NCBI GenBank assembly: GCA_964507445.1
Contig: CAZDQF010000002.1
Span: forward strand, 62,001-126,000
DNA from: GCA-2683135 sp964507445
Lineage (GTDB): Bacteria > Planctomycetota > GCA-002687715
Reading direction: 5' to 3'
DNA length: 64,000 bases
A program made the position numbers and the translations under genes. Every line of letters begins with the position of its first letter. Position 1 is the first letter of the stretch. A model generated the notes under the pieces. That model saw nothing but the letters and a program-made list of their open reading frames with translations, was not told where the DNA came from and searched no databases. This document shows positions 26,085-37,368 of the stretch, piece after piece.

Positions 26085-27815
26085 TCAGTTCAGCTTCACG
26101 ATGTTGAGCTCTTCCCGGCTCCATGAGCCGTCGTCGTCTCGGTCCCAGCCGGGCAGGAGCTTGAGTATTCCGGCGCGCCACTCGTCTGGCCCGATGCCGC
26201 CGTCGCCATCCTGATCCAGGCTGGTCATGGCCCGCCGGGTCCGTGTCCGGACCAGACCCTCCTGTCCCCGCCGCACCTCGCCTCGGATGGCCTTCAGGTG
26301 TCGGCCGAGGATCGTGGCGACCTCCCTGTCGTCGATCGCACCGTCGCCATCCTGGTCCGCTTTCTTGAACGCGTCCCCAAGGGCTCGCCGCACCTGGTCG
26401 CGGGTGAACCCCTCTTGTGATGGTGAGAGCGCCCCGGTGCCGGCAAGGAGGTCTCTCGCCTGGAAGCCGGGGACGGAGCGTCGGGAGCGCCCCGGGACCC
26501 GGCCCTGTGACTTGCCGGCCAGCTGGTCGTTCACGGACCGGGCGCGATCGCGGACGAACTGGAGCAGCGCCTCAAGGTCGTCGCCCTGGCTGCGCCTCTG
26601 GAACATCCTCCCCATGGCGGAGACTTCGCCGCCCAGCGCCTTGGAGGCTTTGGTCACCGCGTCGTCCCGCTTCGCCTCCTCCGCGCGCGCCTGCTCCACG
26701 GTCTTCCAGGCCTTGTGGACGACGTCGGTCATGTTGGCGGCGGAGCAGGGGCCGTTGATGAGCTCCGACAGGAGCTCCCGGTAACGCTGCCTGAAGCGGG
26801 GAACCGCGAGGACGCGCTTGAAGACCTCCTTCGCAGACGGTCGCATGATGCTCAGGTCAGCAGCGGGGGCGCCCATGGCCTTGTTGAAGCCGCCCATGCT
26901 CCAGTTCAGGTCCCAGGGGATCCAGTTCACCTTCCGAGCCTTGTCCGGCACCACCAGGTAGTAGTTGTCGTCGAAGGTCACGGGGCTGTCGCCGTTGACG
27001 ATGATGGTGGTGACGGCGGTGTAGCGGAGGAACTGGTCCACGTCGGTGTGCGCTTCCAGCCCCGCTGCGAAGGCCGCGTCGTCCTCATCCGAGTAGAGCC
27101 GGGCGCTGGCGATCACGGGCCCGACCCGGTCCGGATTCGTCGGTGACTTGGGGGTGTAGAGGCCGTCGTACTCGGCGTTCCAGTCGGGACCGCGATAGGC
27201 CATGGTCTCGCCCTCCGGCTTGAGGATGAGGCCGCCACCCAGGTTGCGCTCCATGAACGCGCGGTCTACCTGCTCGACGGCGGTGTAGAGGCCCAGGTAG
27301 ACGCGCTCCACCTCGCCGGGGATGGTGAGGAAGACCCGCGCGAAGCAGGTGCGGCAGGCGACGATGCCCGCGTCTCTATAGAGCTGGTAGCTCACCGCCT
27401 CCTTGATCTGGGTCCCGTCCAGGGCGTTGCAGTGGAGGTTGAGCTTGGTGAGCCCGAGGAAGCTGCCCGTGGGGTCGTTGCGGTCGAAGTCCAGCTTGAA
27501 CGACCGCTTCAGGGTCCCCGCCGTCGCCGCGAAGGAGGTGTTGCCCTTCATGCGGATGCCGATCTTCGTGGCCTTGAAGGAGCCGATGCTGACGTCCCCG
27601 GAGGTGTAGGAGAACTTGCCGAAGAACCGCATGCGCTTGCTGTCCGGCCCTCGAGGGGCGGGGAACATCCCCACCCAGTCGTCGCGCTTGATCTTCAGAT
27701 GGATGTCCCAGATCCGGTCCAGGCCGAAGAACTCGTCCGGGGACCCGGGGACGTCCTGACTGGGGGAGAGCGCCGAGAGGCTCAGCAAGAGGGCCAGGAT
27801 GCGGGGCGCGTGCAT
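26085..27815 (-). CDS. CotH-kinase-family exported protein with C-terminal EF-hands (paralogue 2)
   Basis: About 576 residues. A signal peptide (MHAPRILALLLSLSALSPSQ) precedes a CotH-type kinase domain with IRMKGNTSF, KRSFKLDF, GLTKLNLHCNALDGTQIKE, YLGLYTAVEQVDR, GGGLILKPEG and IPWDLNWSMGG. CotH proteins are atypical secreted kinases that phosphorylate spore-coat proteins in Bacillus. At the C-terminus three EF-hand loops follow (DQDGDGAIDDREV, DQDGDGGIGPDEW, DRDDDGSWSREEL). ATG 27815 is preferred over GTG 27821. It is clearly homologous to the gene at 29145-30923 along its whole length, which implies tandem duplication around the PQQ-like gene. Confidence 0.88.
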   Translation of the reverse strand: MHAPRILALLLSLSALSPSQDVPGSPDEFFGLDRIWDIHLKIKRDDWVGMFPAPRGPDSKRMRFFGKFSYTSGDVSIGSFKATKIGIRMKGNTSFAATAGTLKRSFKLDFDRNDPTGSFLGLTKLNLHCNALDGTQIKEAVSYQLYRDAGIVACRTCFARVFLTIPGEVERVYLGLYTAVEQVDRAFMERNLGGGLILKPEGETMAYRGPDWNAEYDGLYTPKSPTNPDRVGPVIASARLYSDEDDAAFAAGLEAHTDVDQFLRYTAVTTIIVNGDSPVTFDDNYYLVVPDKARKVNWIPWDLNWSMGGFNKAMGAPAADLSIMRPSAKEVFKRVLAVPRFRQRYRELLSELINGPCSAANMTDVVHKAWKTVEQARAEEAKRDDAVTKASKALGGEVSAMGRMFQRRSQGDDLEALLQFVRDRARSVNDQLAGKSQGRVPGRSRRSVPGFQARDLLAGTGALSPSQEGFTRDQVRRALGDAFKKADQDGDGAIDDREVATILGRHLKAIRGEVRRGQEGLVRTRTRRAMTSLDQDGDGGIGPDEWRAGILKLLPGWDRDDDGSWSREELNIVKLN

Positions 27816-27856
27816 CCCCACAACCTATCGGATCGAGTCCGGGCCTGCCGGGGGGG

Positions 27857-29140
27857 TCAGCGGGCGCTCAGGTCGGCGCAGACGATCTCCTGGTCGTTGC
27901 GGGCGAACACGTGCCGATGGGCGAACGCCGGGTGGGACCAGCACACGCCGCCGCGGCGGTTCAACTGCTCTCGGGTGGGGGAGATCAACTGCCCTCGGGC
28001 CAGCTCCTTGAACCCCTCCGGTGACAGCTGGGCGATCATCAACTCCCCACGCTCGTTGAACATCCAGGTGCGCTTGTCGTTCTGGACGAAGTGGATGGTG
28101 GCCCATCGGCTCCTGGGGACGGCCGTGCGGTCTTCCCAGACCCGGTCTCCCGTGGCGAGCTCCAGGCACCTGAACTCACCGTAGCTGTCCACGCCGTAGA
28201 CGTGGCCATCCTTGATGAGGGGGGTTGAGATGATGCTGTGCAGGGAGTCCGTGCGGCGCTCGTTCTGACCGCGTCGGCGCCAGACCTCTTCCACAGCAGG
28301 CTTGTCCTTGTGGAGCCGCAGCAGCAGAGCACCGTCGTAGAACCCGGTGAAGAACAGGTGTCCGTCGTGGTAGACGGGGTCTGCGACGCCCAAGGGCATG
28401 TTCTTCGCCTTGAACGGGATCTCCCATGCCAGCTTGCCGGTCTTGGGGAAGACCCCGATGACCCGATCGCCGGTCCAGCAGACCACGATCCGTTGTCCGC
28501 CCTGCACGACCACCGTGGGGGTTGAGTAGTTGCCGCGATCGGAGAAGCCACGCCAGCGCTCTTCCCCGTTCTCGGGATCGAACGCGACGAGGTACGCGCC
28601 CTCCTTGCCGGAGACGGGCACGATGAGCAGCCCGGACTCCAGGATCGGCGACGCGGCGATGCCCCAGATGGGCATGCGGATCTCATACTTGGTGCGCAGG
28701 TCGTGGCGCCACAGCACCTCGCCGGTCTTGGGCCGAAGGCAGTGGAGGTGCCCCATGGACCCGAGGGCGTAGGCGCGGTCGCCGCGGATCAGGACCGAGC
28801 ACCGCGGTCCGGCCTTGTAGGAGATCTCGTAGCGGCAGTCGTAGGCATTGGTCCAGAGGATCTTGCCCGTGGCCTGGTCGAGGCAATGGACACGTTCCTG
28901 CTCCTTGGGCTCCGTCACCCGGTCCATGACGAACACCCTCCCGTCCGCCACCGTGGGGCCGCAGTAACCGGCGCCGATGGGGGTCCGCCACTTGATGGGG
29001 AGCTGCTCGGGCAGGGTGTCCGTGACCCCGGTCTCGGCCCAGGTGCCGTCTCTGTGGACTCCTCGCCATTGCGGCCAGTCCTGGGTCTCCTGGGCGGCGA
29101 CGCCGAGGAGGCTCAGGGCGAGCGTGATCAGGGTGCGCAT
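27857..29140 (-). CDS. exported PQQ-like beta-propeller protein
   Basis: A 427-residue exported eight-bladed quinoprotein-like propeller. After the signal peptide (1-17) comes DWPQWRGVHRDGTW, the typical opening of planctomycete PQQ-repeat proteins. Blade motifs of the form A-x-(D/T)-G-x-x-x-W recur: DQATGKILWTN, RPKTGEVLWRH, DPENGEERWRG, FPKTGKLAWEI and ELATGDRVWED. These repeats mark the fold; PQQ binding itself is not shown. It lies 4 nt downstream of one CotH-EF gene and 35 nt upstream of the other, so the three should share one transcript and perhaps one complex. Confidence 0.85.
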   Translation of the reverse strand: MRTLITLALSLLGVAAQETQDWPQWRGVHRDGTWAETGVTDTLPEQLPIKWRTPIGAGYCGPTVADGRVFVMDRVTEPKEQERVHCLDQATGKILWTNAYDCRYEISYKAGPRCSVLIRGDRAYALGSMGHLHCLRPKTGEVLWRHDLRTKYEIRMPIWGIAASPILESGLLIVPVSGKEGAYLVAFDPENGEERWRGFSDRGNYSTPTVVVQGGQRIVVCWTGDRVIGVFPKTGKLAWEIPFKAKNMPLGVADPVYHDGHLFFTGFYDGALLLRLHKDKPAVEEVWRRRGQNERRTDSLHSIISTPLIKDGHVYGVDSYGEFRCLELATGDRVWEDRTAVPRSRWATIHFVQNDKRTWMFNERGELMIAQLSPEGFKELARGQLISPTREQLNRRGGVCWSHPAFAHRHVFARNDQEIVCADLSAR

Positions 29141-29144
29141 GGGC

Positions 29145-30923
29145 TCAGAAACCTCCGGGGTCCTTGGGCTTCGCCAGGTTGAGCTCCTGTCGATCCCATC
29201 GCTGATCGTCGTTCTTGTCCCATTCCGGGAGCAGGCGCAGGATGCCCGCCTCCCACTCCGTGGGGCTGACGGCCTGATCGTCGTTCGTGTCCAGGTCCGA
29301 CACGGCGCGTTTCGCCCGGGTGGCTGCCAGGTCGAAGCGACCGACCCTGGCCGAGCCTCTGGATGCTTGCAGCTGCCTGCGGAGGCTGGCGGTCATCTCC
29401 TCGCGGCTGAGGGTCCCGGACTCATCGGTGTCCACGGCGCCGAAGGCGGGCGCGATCCGGTCCTTGACCTCCGCTTCGGTGAACGACTCCTTGGTGGGTT
29501 CGAGGGCGCCGCTGCCGCTGAGCGCGTCTCGAATCTGGAAGCCCTTCACCGACGAGCGCCCGAACCCGCTCCTGCTGCGGTTGCCTCCGCCGAAGCCGAA
29601 CAACCCGCCGCCAGATCTTCCCTCGGACTTGCCCGCCAGCTGGTCCTTGACGGATTTCTCACGGTTCCTGGCGAACGTCTCCAGGCTGGCCACGTCGTCT
29701 CGACGTCGGCCGAAACCGCGCATGCCGCCGAAACGGCTGCGACGGCCGCCCAGCTCCTCGCCCGCGTCCGTGACAGCCTCCGAGCGGGATTCTTCTTGTT
29801 CAAGGGCGGGGGCCGCCACCTTGGCCGTGCGGCGGATCACCGCCGTCATGCTCTCAGCAGAGCAGGGCCCGTCGATCAACTCCTGGACGATGGCCTTGTA
29901 GCGAGCCTGGTACTTCGGGGTCTCAAGCACCCGGGTGAAGACCTTCACACGGCTGGGCTTCATCACGCTCAACTCTGCGCCGCCGCCACCCATCATGCTG
30001 CTGAACCCGCCCAGGCTCAGGTTCAGGTCCCAGGGGATCCAGGTCACCTTGGAGGTCTTCGAGGGGACGATCAGGTAGTAGTTGTGAGGGATTGCCAGGG
30101 GGCTGTCCGTGTTGGCCAGGATGGTGGTGACGGCGGTGTAGCGGAGGAATTGCTCCACGTCCATCAAGGCCTCCAGGCCGTCGAGGAACTCCGCGTCTGG
30201 CCGGGTGTAGAGTTGGGCCAGCTTGATGACGGTGGCCCCTTCCGCTGGCGTCACCTCGGACTTGGGGACGTAGAGGCGCTCATACTCCTCGTTCCAGGTG
30301 TCGCCTCGGTAGGGGAGGGACTCTCCCTCCGGTTTGAGGATCAGCCCCTCACCGACCGTGCGTCTGGCGAAGCGGCCGTCCACCTGCTCGACCACGGTGT
30401 AGAGGCCCAGGTAGGCCCGGTCCAGGGTGCCAGGGATCGTGAGATAGACCCGCCCGAAGCAGGTCCGGCCGGCCGGGACACCGGAGTCCCGATAGAGCTG
30501 GTAGCTGACGGCCTCCTTGATCTGGGTCCCGTCGAGGGCGTTGCACTGCAGATTGAGCTTGGTGAGCCCGAGGAACTCCTGTTCGGGGACTTCACGGTTG
30601 AAGTCCAGCTTGAACGACCGTTTGAGGGTCCCGGCGGTGGTCGCGAAGGTGGAGTTGCCTTTGAAGCGGACGCCCACCTTCTCGAGTTTGTGGTCGCCGA
30701 TGGTGACCCGGCCCGACTTGTACGGGAAGGAGGGGAACATGCGGAGCATGCTCCGTCGCTCCACACCCTCCTCGGGGAACATCGCGGTCCAGTCAGCCTC
30801 CTCGAGCTCCAGATGGACGTCCCAGATGCGCTCGAGTCCGAAGAACCCTGCCTGGTCCTCCTGGCCGGTGAGCGTCAAGGACAAGAGACCGGCAGCGAGG
30901 ATCGAGGCTATGGCGGTTCGCAT
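29145..30923 (-). CDS. CotH-kinase-family exported protein with C-terminal EF-hands (paralogue 1)
   Basis: A 592-residue exported protein opening the operon. A signal peptide (1-20) is followed by the CotH domain: VRFKGNSTF, KRSFKLDFN, GLTKLNLQCNALDGTQIKE, GLYTVVEQVDGRF, GEGLILKPEG and IPWDLNLSLGG. A Gly/Arg/Phe-rich linker (around GGRRSRFGGMRGFGRRRDD and GGGLFGFGGGNRSRSGFG) separates it from three EF-hand loops (DTDESGTLSREEM, DTNDDQAVSPTEW, DKNDDQRWDRQEL). The linker is richer in Gly and Arg than in its paralogue. The last two loops have DQ/DD variants that may bind Ca2+ weakly. Confidence 0.88.
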   Translation of the reverse strand: MRTAIASILAAGLLSLTLTGQEDQAGFFGLERIWDVHLELEEADWTAMFPEEGVERRSMLRMFPSFPYKSGRVTIGDHKLEKVGVRFKGNSTFATTAGTLKRSFKLDFNREVPEQEFLGLTKLNLQCNALDGTQIKEAVSYQLYRDSGVPAGRTCFGRVYLTIPGTLDRAYLGLYTVVEQVDGRFARRTVGEGLILKPEGESLPYRGDTWNEEYERLYVPKSEVTPAEGATVIKLAQLYTRPDAEFLDGLEALMDVEQFLRYTAVTTILANTDSPLAIPHNYYLIVPSKTSKVTWIPWDLNLSLGGFSSMMGGGGAELSVMKPSRVKVFTRVLETPKYQARYKAIVQELIDGPCSAESMTAVIRRTAKVAAPALEQEESRSEAVTDAGEELGGRRSRFGGMRGFGRRRDDVASLETFARNREKSVKDQLAGKSEGRSGGGLFGFGGGNRSRSGFGRSSVKGFQIRDALSGSGALEPTKESFTEAEVKDRIAPAFGAVDTDESGTLSREEMTASLRRQLQASRGSARVGRFDLAATRAKRAVSDLDTNDDQAVSPTEWEAGILRLLPEWDKNDDQRWDRQELNLAKPKDPGGF

Positions 30924-31475
30924 TGGCGACCAATCTAACGACTCGGGCGCAAGCGAGCGATGTCCGCATTGGCTCGGATCCGAGCCCGTCGTTGTCTCGC
31001 GGTCGCGCGGACGAGATCCATGACTGCGACGATTGTCGCGATCACGCTATGCATCGGTGACGGATGTGGCCCTGGAACCAGCGAATCAAGCGGGATTTCC
31101 GGTCTTGTGTGTTTGGCACTCCGCTTGCTCATCTCCGGCTGCTCGGGTGTTGATCATCTGTTCGATCACGCCCACCAGACCTTCCGCATCAACCCCACTG
31201 ATCGGAAACAGCACATGCTCGTCAGCCAACGCCGGCCCATGGCCGCGTCCTTTCCCACCCACCTGTTCGGGGTTCGAGAGGGAGACTTCGGGGGAATCAG
31301 CGTCCCCTCGGTCCGTCTCCCTGTCCAGGACCTCGTCCGAGGCCGACTCAAGGCCCGGCTGCTGGCGGCTCCGCTGTTCTCGGCGGTTCATTCCCACCGC
31401 GTTCTCTCGCCTTCCTTCGGCAACCACTTCGACTCCTTCGCCCCAAGGTTCCCTGACCAGTAACTGCCCTGCGGG

Positions 31476-31504
31476 GGGGAGCACGGCTTCTGACCGTGCT
31501 CCCC
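31476..31504 (+). terminator. perfect 11-bp hairpin
   Basis: GGGGAGCACGG (31476-31486) pairs with CCGTGCTCCCC (31494-31504) around loop CTTCTGA. It follows the TAA of the doubtful frame 30960-31463 by 12 nt. No T-run follows. It may end an unrecognised transcript or isolate the downstream promoter. Confidence 0.5.
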
Positions 31505-31689
31505 GTGCCTCGTTTCCACCTCACCGGCACCTGGGAAGGGCTCCTTGTGGGCCCCTCATTCGCATCATCCACATGCTCAGCCCCCTTCCACGAACCACCT
31601 CATGCCATCTGGCGTGGCCGGCTCCGTTCGTCTCCGACTACGAGCAGAGGGCGTGTCCCGTTCCCATCCTCTCCAGAAACGCAAAAAGC

Positions 31690-31707
31690 GAAACTCCGCG
31701 GAATTTC
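31690..31707. promoter_or_regulatory. operator-like palindrome upstream of the copper operon
   Basis: GAAACTCCGCGGAATTTC is an 18-bp inverted repeat with 8 of 9 symmetric pairs, inside a locally AT-rich stretch 126 nt before ATG 31833. Just before it lies the smaller inverted repeat CGC-A5-GCG (sharing the G at 31690). A TAAGAT hexamer (31707-31712 region) could be a -10 box, so the palindrome would overlap the promoter as a repressor site does. The regulator is unknown. Confidence 0.4.
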
Positions 31708-31832
31708 TAAGATGCCCCTCGAGCAAGGGCCAACAGATGGCGTGGACGGTTCGCTTTCTCAAGAGCGCTCAGTCCGTGTTCCCTCAGTTCGGCGTCTGAC
31801 GCCGGCAAAACCCACCTACCAAAGAAGACCCC

Positions 31833-33335
31833 ATGAGAACTAGCCAGATCATCTTCATGACCCTGATCGTGAGCGTTGTCGCCACGGCGCAGGGTCCTTT
31901 CAACGACGACACCTTCCCGTGGCAGGCCAGACTTCTTGACGGGACGATCCTGACGCCCGTCCTCCACCCCAACAGCACCGCGGCAGTCCGTTTTAGCACC
32001 GAGGGTGCGATTTGGAGCACCACCGGCGAGGGGAGCAACATTATTGGTCACGCCAACTACCAGAAGGCGGATATCGTCGTGGTCGGTAAGACCGTGACCC
32101 TCCCCGACGTGATCAGCCATGACGGCGGCGCCACCTGGACCCAGACCTGCGTCCAGGGCACCGAGGTGACGGATGCCACGGGCAACCGTCATCCGCTGAC
32201 TGCTCAGACCTGGTGGACCCTGCCTGATGCCCTCGCCGCCGATCCGAACCACTTCACCAACACAGGTGCCGGCATGCGCGGTGCGACGCGCTCCATCCTG
32301 GATTCCGCCCGCGCCATGGCCCTTAACCCCACTGCGGCGAACCAGATGCGGTCCAACTACTTCACCTACCTCAAGAACGAGGTCGATTACTACGTCAACA
32401 ACGGCACGCTGGACGCTGGTTTCGCGACGGATGCTGGCTGGGCCAACGGCGGAGCCAAGTACCCGGTGACGGCTGGTGGTACCTACAAGTGCGCGGGCCA
32501 CGTGATGCAGGATGCCAATGGCAACGTCTACAACATCCCGTTCCTGACCACGCCCGACGAGGATCGTCCGCACTCGGTGATCGAGCTTTCCGAGAACGTG
32601 TGCATGGGCACCATCGTGGACATCCGCACGGGTCCCCAGGACATCCAGAAGTACAACGCCAACGGCGCAGCCGCGACCGGCCCGGGTTCGATGCTCACGA
32701 ACACCAGCGGACTCCGTTCCTTCGTTCTCAGGAGCAATGGCAATGACCGAGGCCTCCTGGTCGTCCTGAACGAGGACCCGCGCTTCCCCGCGGTCCACGT
32801 GAACGCGAAGACCGGCCAGGAGGTCCCCATGTCGGCGCTGTTCGGTGACAACGATGGCGACGGCATCCCGGACGGGATGGGCCAGCACATCGAGGTCATC
32901 GGCCACCTCACCGGCAACTGGTTCATGTTGGGCCACGACGTCCTGACCAGCATGGTCAGCCAGACTGATCCGTTCGAGATCTTCCCGACGGTCATGCGCT
33001 TCCGTGACAACGGCGACCGCATCCGCGTCCGTGGATTCCTCGCCAGCTCCGACCCGGGTGATCAACTCGAGTTCAGCTTCTTCGTCAACGGCGCCAACAT
33101 CGTGCCAGCCGGCGCTGGTCTGGTCTCCATCCTTCCGGCGGGCGCCGCCCCGGCCGGCGGTGGACCTCCCAACGCCCTCCCGTCCTTCGAGGCGCGGTTC
33201 GACGGCGAGCCGTGGCTGCAGAACCAAGTCGTCAACATCCTCGGCCCGAGCGCCATGCAGATCGATCTGCTGGACGCCGCTGGCAACGTCAAGAACAGCC
33301 AGACCTTTGAAGTCCTGCCGGGACACCACGAGTAA
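31833..33335 (+). CDS. exported protein of unknown function, first gene of the multicopper oxidase operon
   Basis: A 500-residue secreted protein with signal peptide MRTSQIIFMTLIVSVVATAQ. I recognise no catalytic domain. Notable features are a Trp-containing segment LTAQTWWTLPDALAADPNHF, a helical part (ARAMALNPTAANQMRSNYFTYLKNEVDYYVNNG), two Cys in KCAGH and ENVCMGT, and a Ca-binding-like acidic loop FGDNDGDGIPDGMGQH. Ser, Thr, Asn and Asp codons end almost always in C, unlike many neighbours, which suggests high expression. The multicopper oxidase gene follows after 160 nt and SCO1 after that. It could be an accessory or substrate protein for the oxidase, but this is inference from position only. 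Confidence 0.7.
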   Translation: MRTSQIIFMTLIVSVVATAQGPFNDDTFPWQARLLDGTILTPVLHPNSTAAVRFSTEGAIWSTTGEGSNIIGHANYQKADIVVVGKTVTLPDVISHDGGATWTQTCVQGTEVTDATGNRHPLTAQTWWTLPDALAADPNHFTNTGAGMRGATRSILDSARAMALNPTAANQMRSNYFTYLKNEVDYYVNNGTLDAGFATDAGWANGGAKYPVTAGGTYKCAGHVMQDANGNVYNIPFLTTPDEDRPHSVIELSENVCMGTIVDIRTGPQDIQKYNANGAAATGPGSMLTNTSGLRSFVLRSNGNDRGLLVVLNEDPRFPAVHVNAKTGQEVPMSALFGDNDGDGIPDGMGQHIEVIGHLTGNWFMLGHDVLTSMVSQTDPFEIFPTVMRFRDNGDRIRVRGFLASSDPGDQLEFSFFVNGANIVPAGAGLVSILPAGAAPAGGGPPNALPSFEARFDGEPWLQNQVVNILGPSAMQIDLLDAAGNVKNSQTFEVLPGHHE

Positions 33336-33495
33336 TCAGCACGACATGGCGGACAAGACCACAAACAGTTCTTGACGCCAACAGAGTCCGGTCGGTCCGG
33401 TTCAGCCGGGCCGGCCTCGCTCTGCGAACACAACCGAATTCCACGCCACTCATCGTCACCGATCCGCCCCTCACCGATCATCTGGAAAGAAAGTG

Positions 33496-36021
<2,526 letters not shown>

Positions 36022-36047
36022 CTTCACCAAGATTGAGAGCCTGAATC

Positions 36048-37280
36048 GTGACTCACACTCCGCATACGCCCGTCGCGATCCTCGTTGCCCTGCTCCTCCT
36101 TGGGAGCGGGGCGACGAGCTACGGCCAGCTGGGAGCCAACCACGGTGGCGACCGCTGGTCGGGTAACTACTTCCCCAACGTGATCCTCACGGATCATGAA
36201 GGGAACAAGGTCCGCTTCTACGACGACCTCGTCAAGGGCAAGGTGGTGGTGATCAACTTCATCTACACTAGCTGCCCGGATTCCTGTCCTCTTGAGACCG
36301 CCAAGCTCAGTGAGGTCCAGGGAATCCTCGGTGATCGGGTAGGGAAGGACTTTCACTTCTACTCCATCTCCATCGATCCAGTTCGGGACACGCCGGAAGT
36401 CCTCGCGGAGTACCGCGAGATCTACGGCGCCAAGCCTGGGTGGTCGTTCTACACCGGCTCCGAGCACGACATCATCGTGTTGCGGAAGAAACTCGGCATC
36501 TACAACGACGACGCGGAGGAGGGTGACGAATACGACCACGCCACGAGCCTGGTGCTGGGTAACCAGCCCCTGGGTCGGTGGGTCAATCGGTCTCCTTTCG
36601 AGAACGCCTACGTGCTCGCCTCGCAGATCGAGGGTTGGTTGACCAACTGGAAGACCAAGCCCAATCACGATCGGGACTATCGCAACGCTCCCAAGCTCCG
36701 CCGTGTCTCGACCGGCGAGAACCTGTTCCGGACCCGTTGCGCCGTCTGCCACGTGATCTCCGCTGATCCTGAGGCGCGTGGCAAGGGGCCGAACCTTTTC
36801 GGCGTGACGGAGCGGCGTGAGTACGCGTGGCTCGGGCGCTGGATCTCCGAGCCAGACAAGGTCCTGGCGGAGAAGGACCCCATCGCCATGAGCTTGTTCG
36901 AGGCTTATGACGAGTTGGCCATGCCGAATCTGCGTCTGGAGCGTGGGGACGTGGAGGCCCTCATCGGTTTTCTGGGCGCCGAGACCCGACGGGTCAAGGC
37001 CGCCGCGGTGAGTGGTCGCGCCGTCGAGAAGGCCAAAGAGAAAAAGAAAGAGACCGATGACTGCTGTCAGAAGCAGTTGGGCAACGCCGTTGCGACGCCC
37101 GAGCCGGTGGCTCCGGAGGCCGCTGGACTCGGCGCCGGGTTCCACTTCAAGCCGTTGGAGTTGATCTCCATGGGGCTGGGTGCCTGCATCGTTGGCGTCA
37201 TCATCTTCCTCCGCCTTCGTGAACGTCGTCTGCCGGGGTCCGCAGCCTCCGGCGGCGCGGTCGGGGGGGCCGCTCAGTAG
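36048..37280 (+). CDS. SCO1/SenC copper-chaperone-like domain fused to a c-type cytochrome, membrane anchored
   Basis: A 410-residue exported protein. After the signal peptide (~1-25), a thioredoxin-fold SCO1/SenC domain has Cu-binding TSCPDSC (Cys76, Cys80) and the downstream His in DHATSLVLG. It is followed by a mono-heme cytochrome c domain, CAVCH (Cys231, Cys234, His235), with a candidate Met ligand in LAMPNLRL. A C-terminal membrane helix (GLGACIVGVIIFL) and basic tail end it. Such proteins deliver copper or reduce cysteines for cuproenzyme assembly. Lying 26 nt after the multicopper oxidase gene, it is the likely copper loader or electron partner of that oxidase. The start is GTG 36048. 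Confidence 0.88.
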   Translation: MTHTPHTPVAILVALLLLGSGATSYGQLGANHGGDRWSGNYFPNVILTDHEGNKVRFYDDLVKGKVVVINFIYTSCPDSCPLETAKLSEVQGILGDRVGKDFHFYSISIDPVRDTPEVLAEYREIYGAKPGWSFYTGSEHDIIVLRKKLGIYNDDAEEGDEYDHATSLVLGNQPLGRWVNRSPFENAYVLASQIEGWLTNWKTKPNHDRDYRNAPKLRRVSTGENLFRTRCAVCHVISADPEARGKGPNLFGVTERREYAWLGRWISEPDKVLAEKDPIAMSLFEAYDELAMPNLRLERGDVEALIGFLGAETRRVKAAAVSGRAVEKAKEKKKETDDCCQKQLGNAVATPEPVAPEAAGLGAGFHFKPLELISMGLGACIVGVIIFLRLRERRLPGSAASGGAVGGAAQ

Positions 37281-37304
37281 TCCACGCGTCCCTCGTGATG
37301 GATG

Positions 37305-37341
37305 GGACCGCCGCTCGAAGCCACACCTCGATCGGCGGTCC
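37305..37341 (+). repeat. structured hairpin repeat, copy 1
   Basis: A 9-bp stem GGACCGCCG/CGGCGGTCC (37305-37313 with 37333-37341) encloses a 19-nt interior, including TCGA...TCGA which can pair inside. The interior is nearly identical in copy 2, 64 nt downstream, while the stem ends differ by compensating changes. It lies 25 nt after the SCO1 stop. Confidence 0.7.
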
Positions 37342-37368
37342 TTCAACCCGGTTCAGCTGAGCTCCACC

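Larger units (their letters stand above)
30924..31832. other. long intergenic region upstream of the copper operon
   Basis: About 900 nt without a confident gene. A plus-strand frame at 30960-31463 (167 codons, possible start ATG 31020) has mostly G/C third positions in its second half, and its TAA is followed 12 nt later by a perfect hairpin. It could be a real but unrecognised gene. It has no known domain, and a competing minus-strand frame (31086-31484) overlaps it. From ~31560 the sequence becomes more AT-rich and leads into the promoter region of the gene at 31833, with a palindrome at 31690-31707 and a small hairpin at 31790-31804. Confidence 0.4.

Noticed and set aside
31086..31484. 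Minus-strand 132-codon frame as a gene
   Set aside because: It lacks a ribosome site and known domain and overlaps a plus-strand frame with better third-position bias; the evidence is insufficient for either.
31707..33329. 540-codon minus-strand frame opposite the first copper-operon gene
   Set aside because: Composition and lack of any domain show it is a shadow of the C-ending codons of the plus-strand gene.
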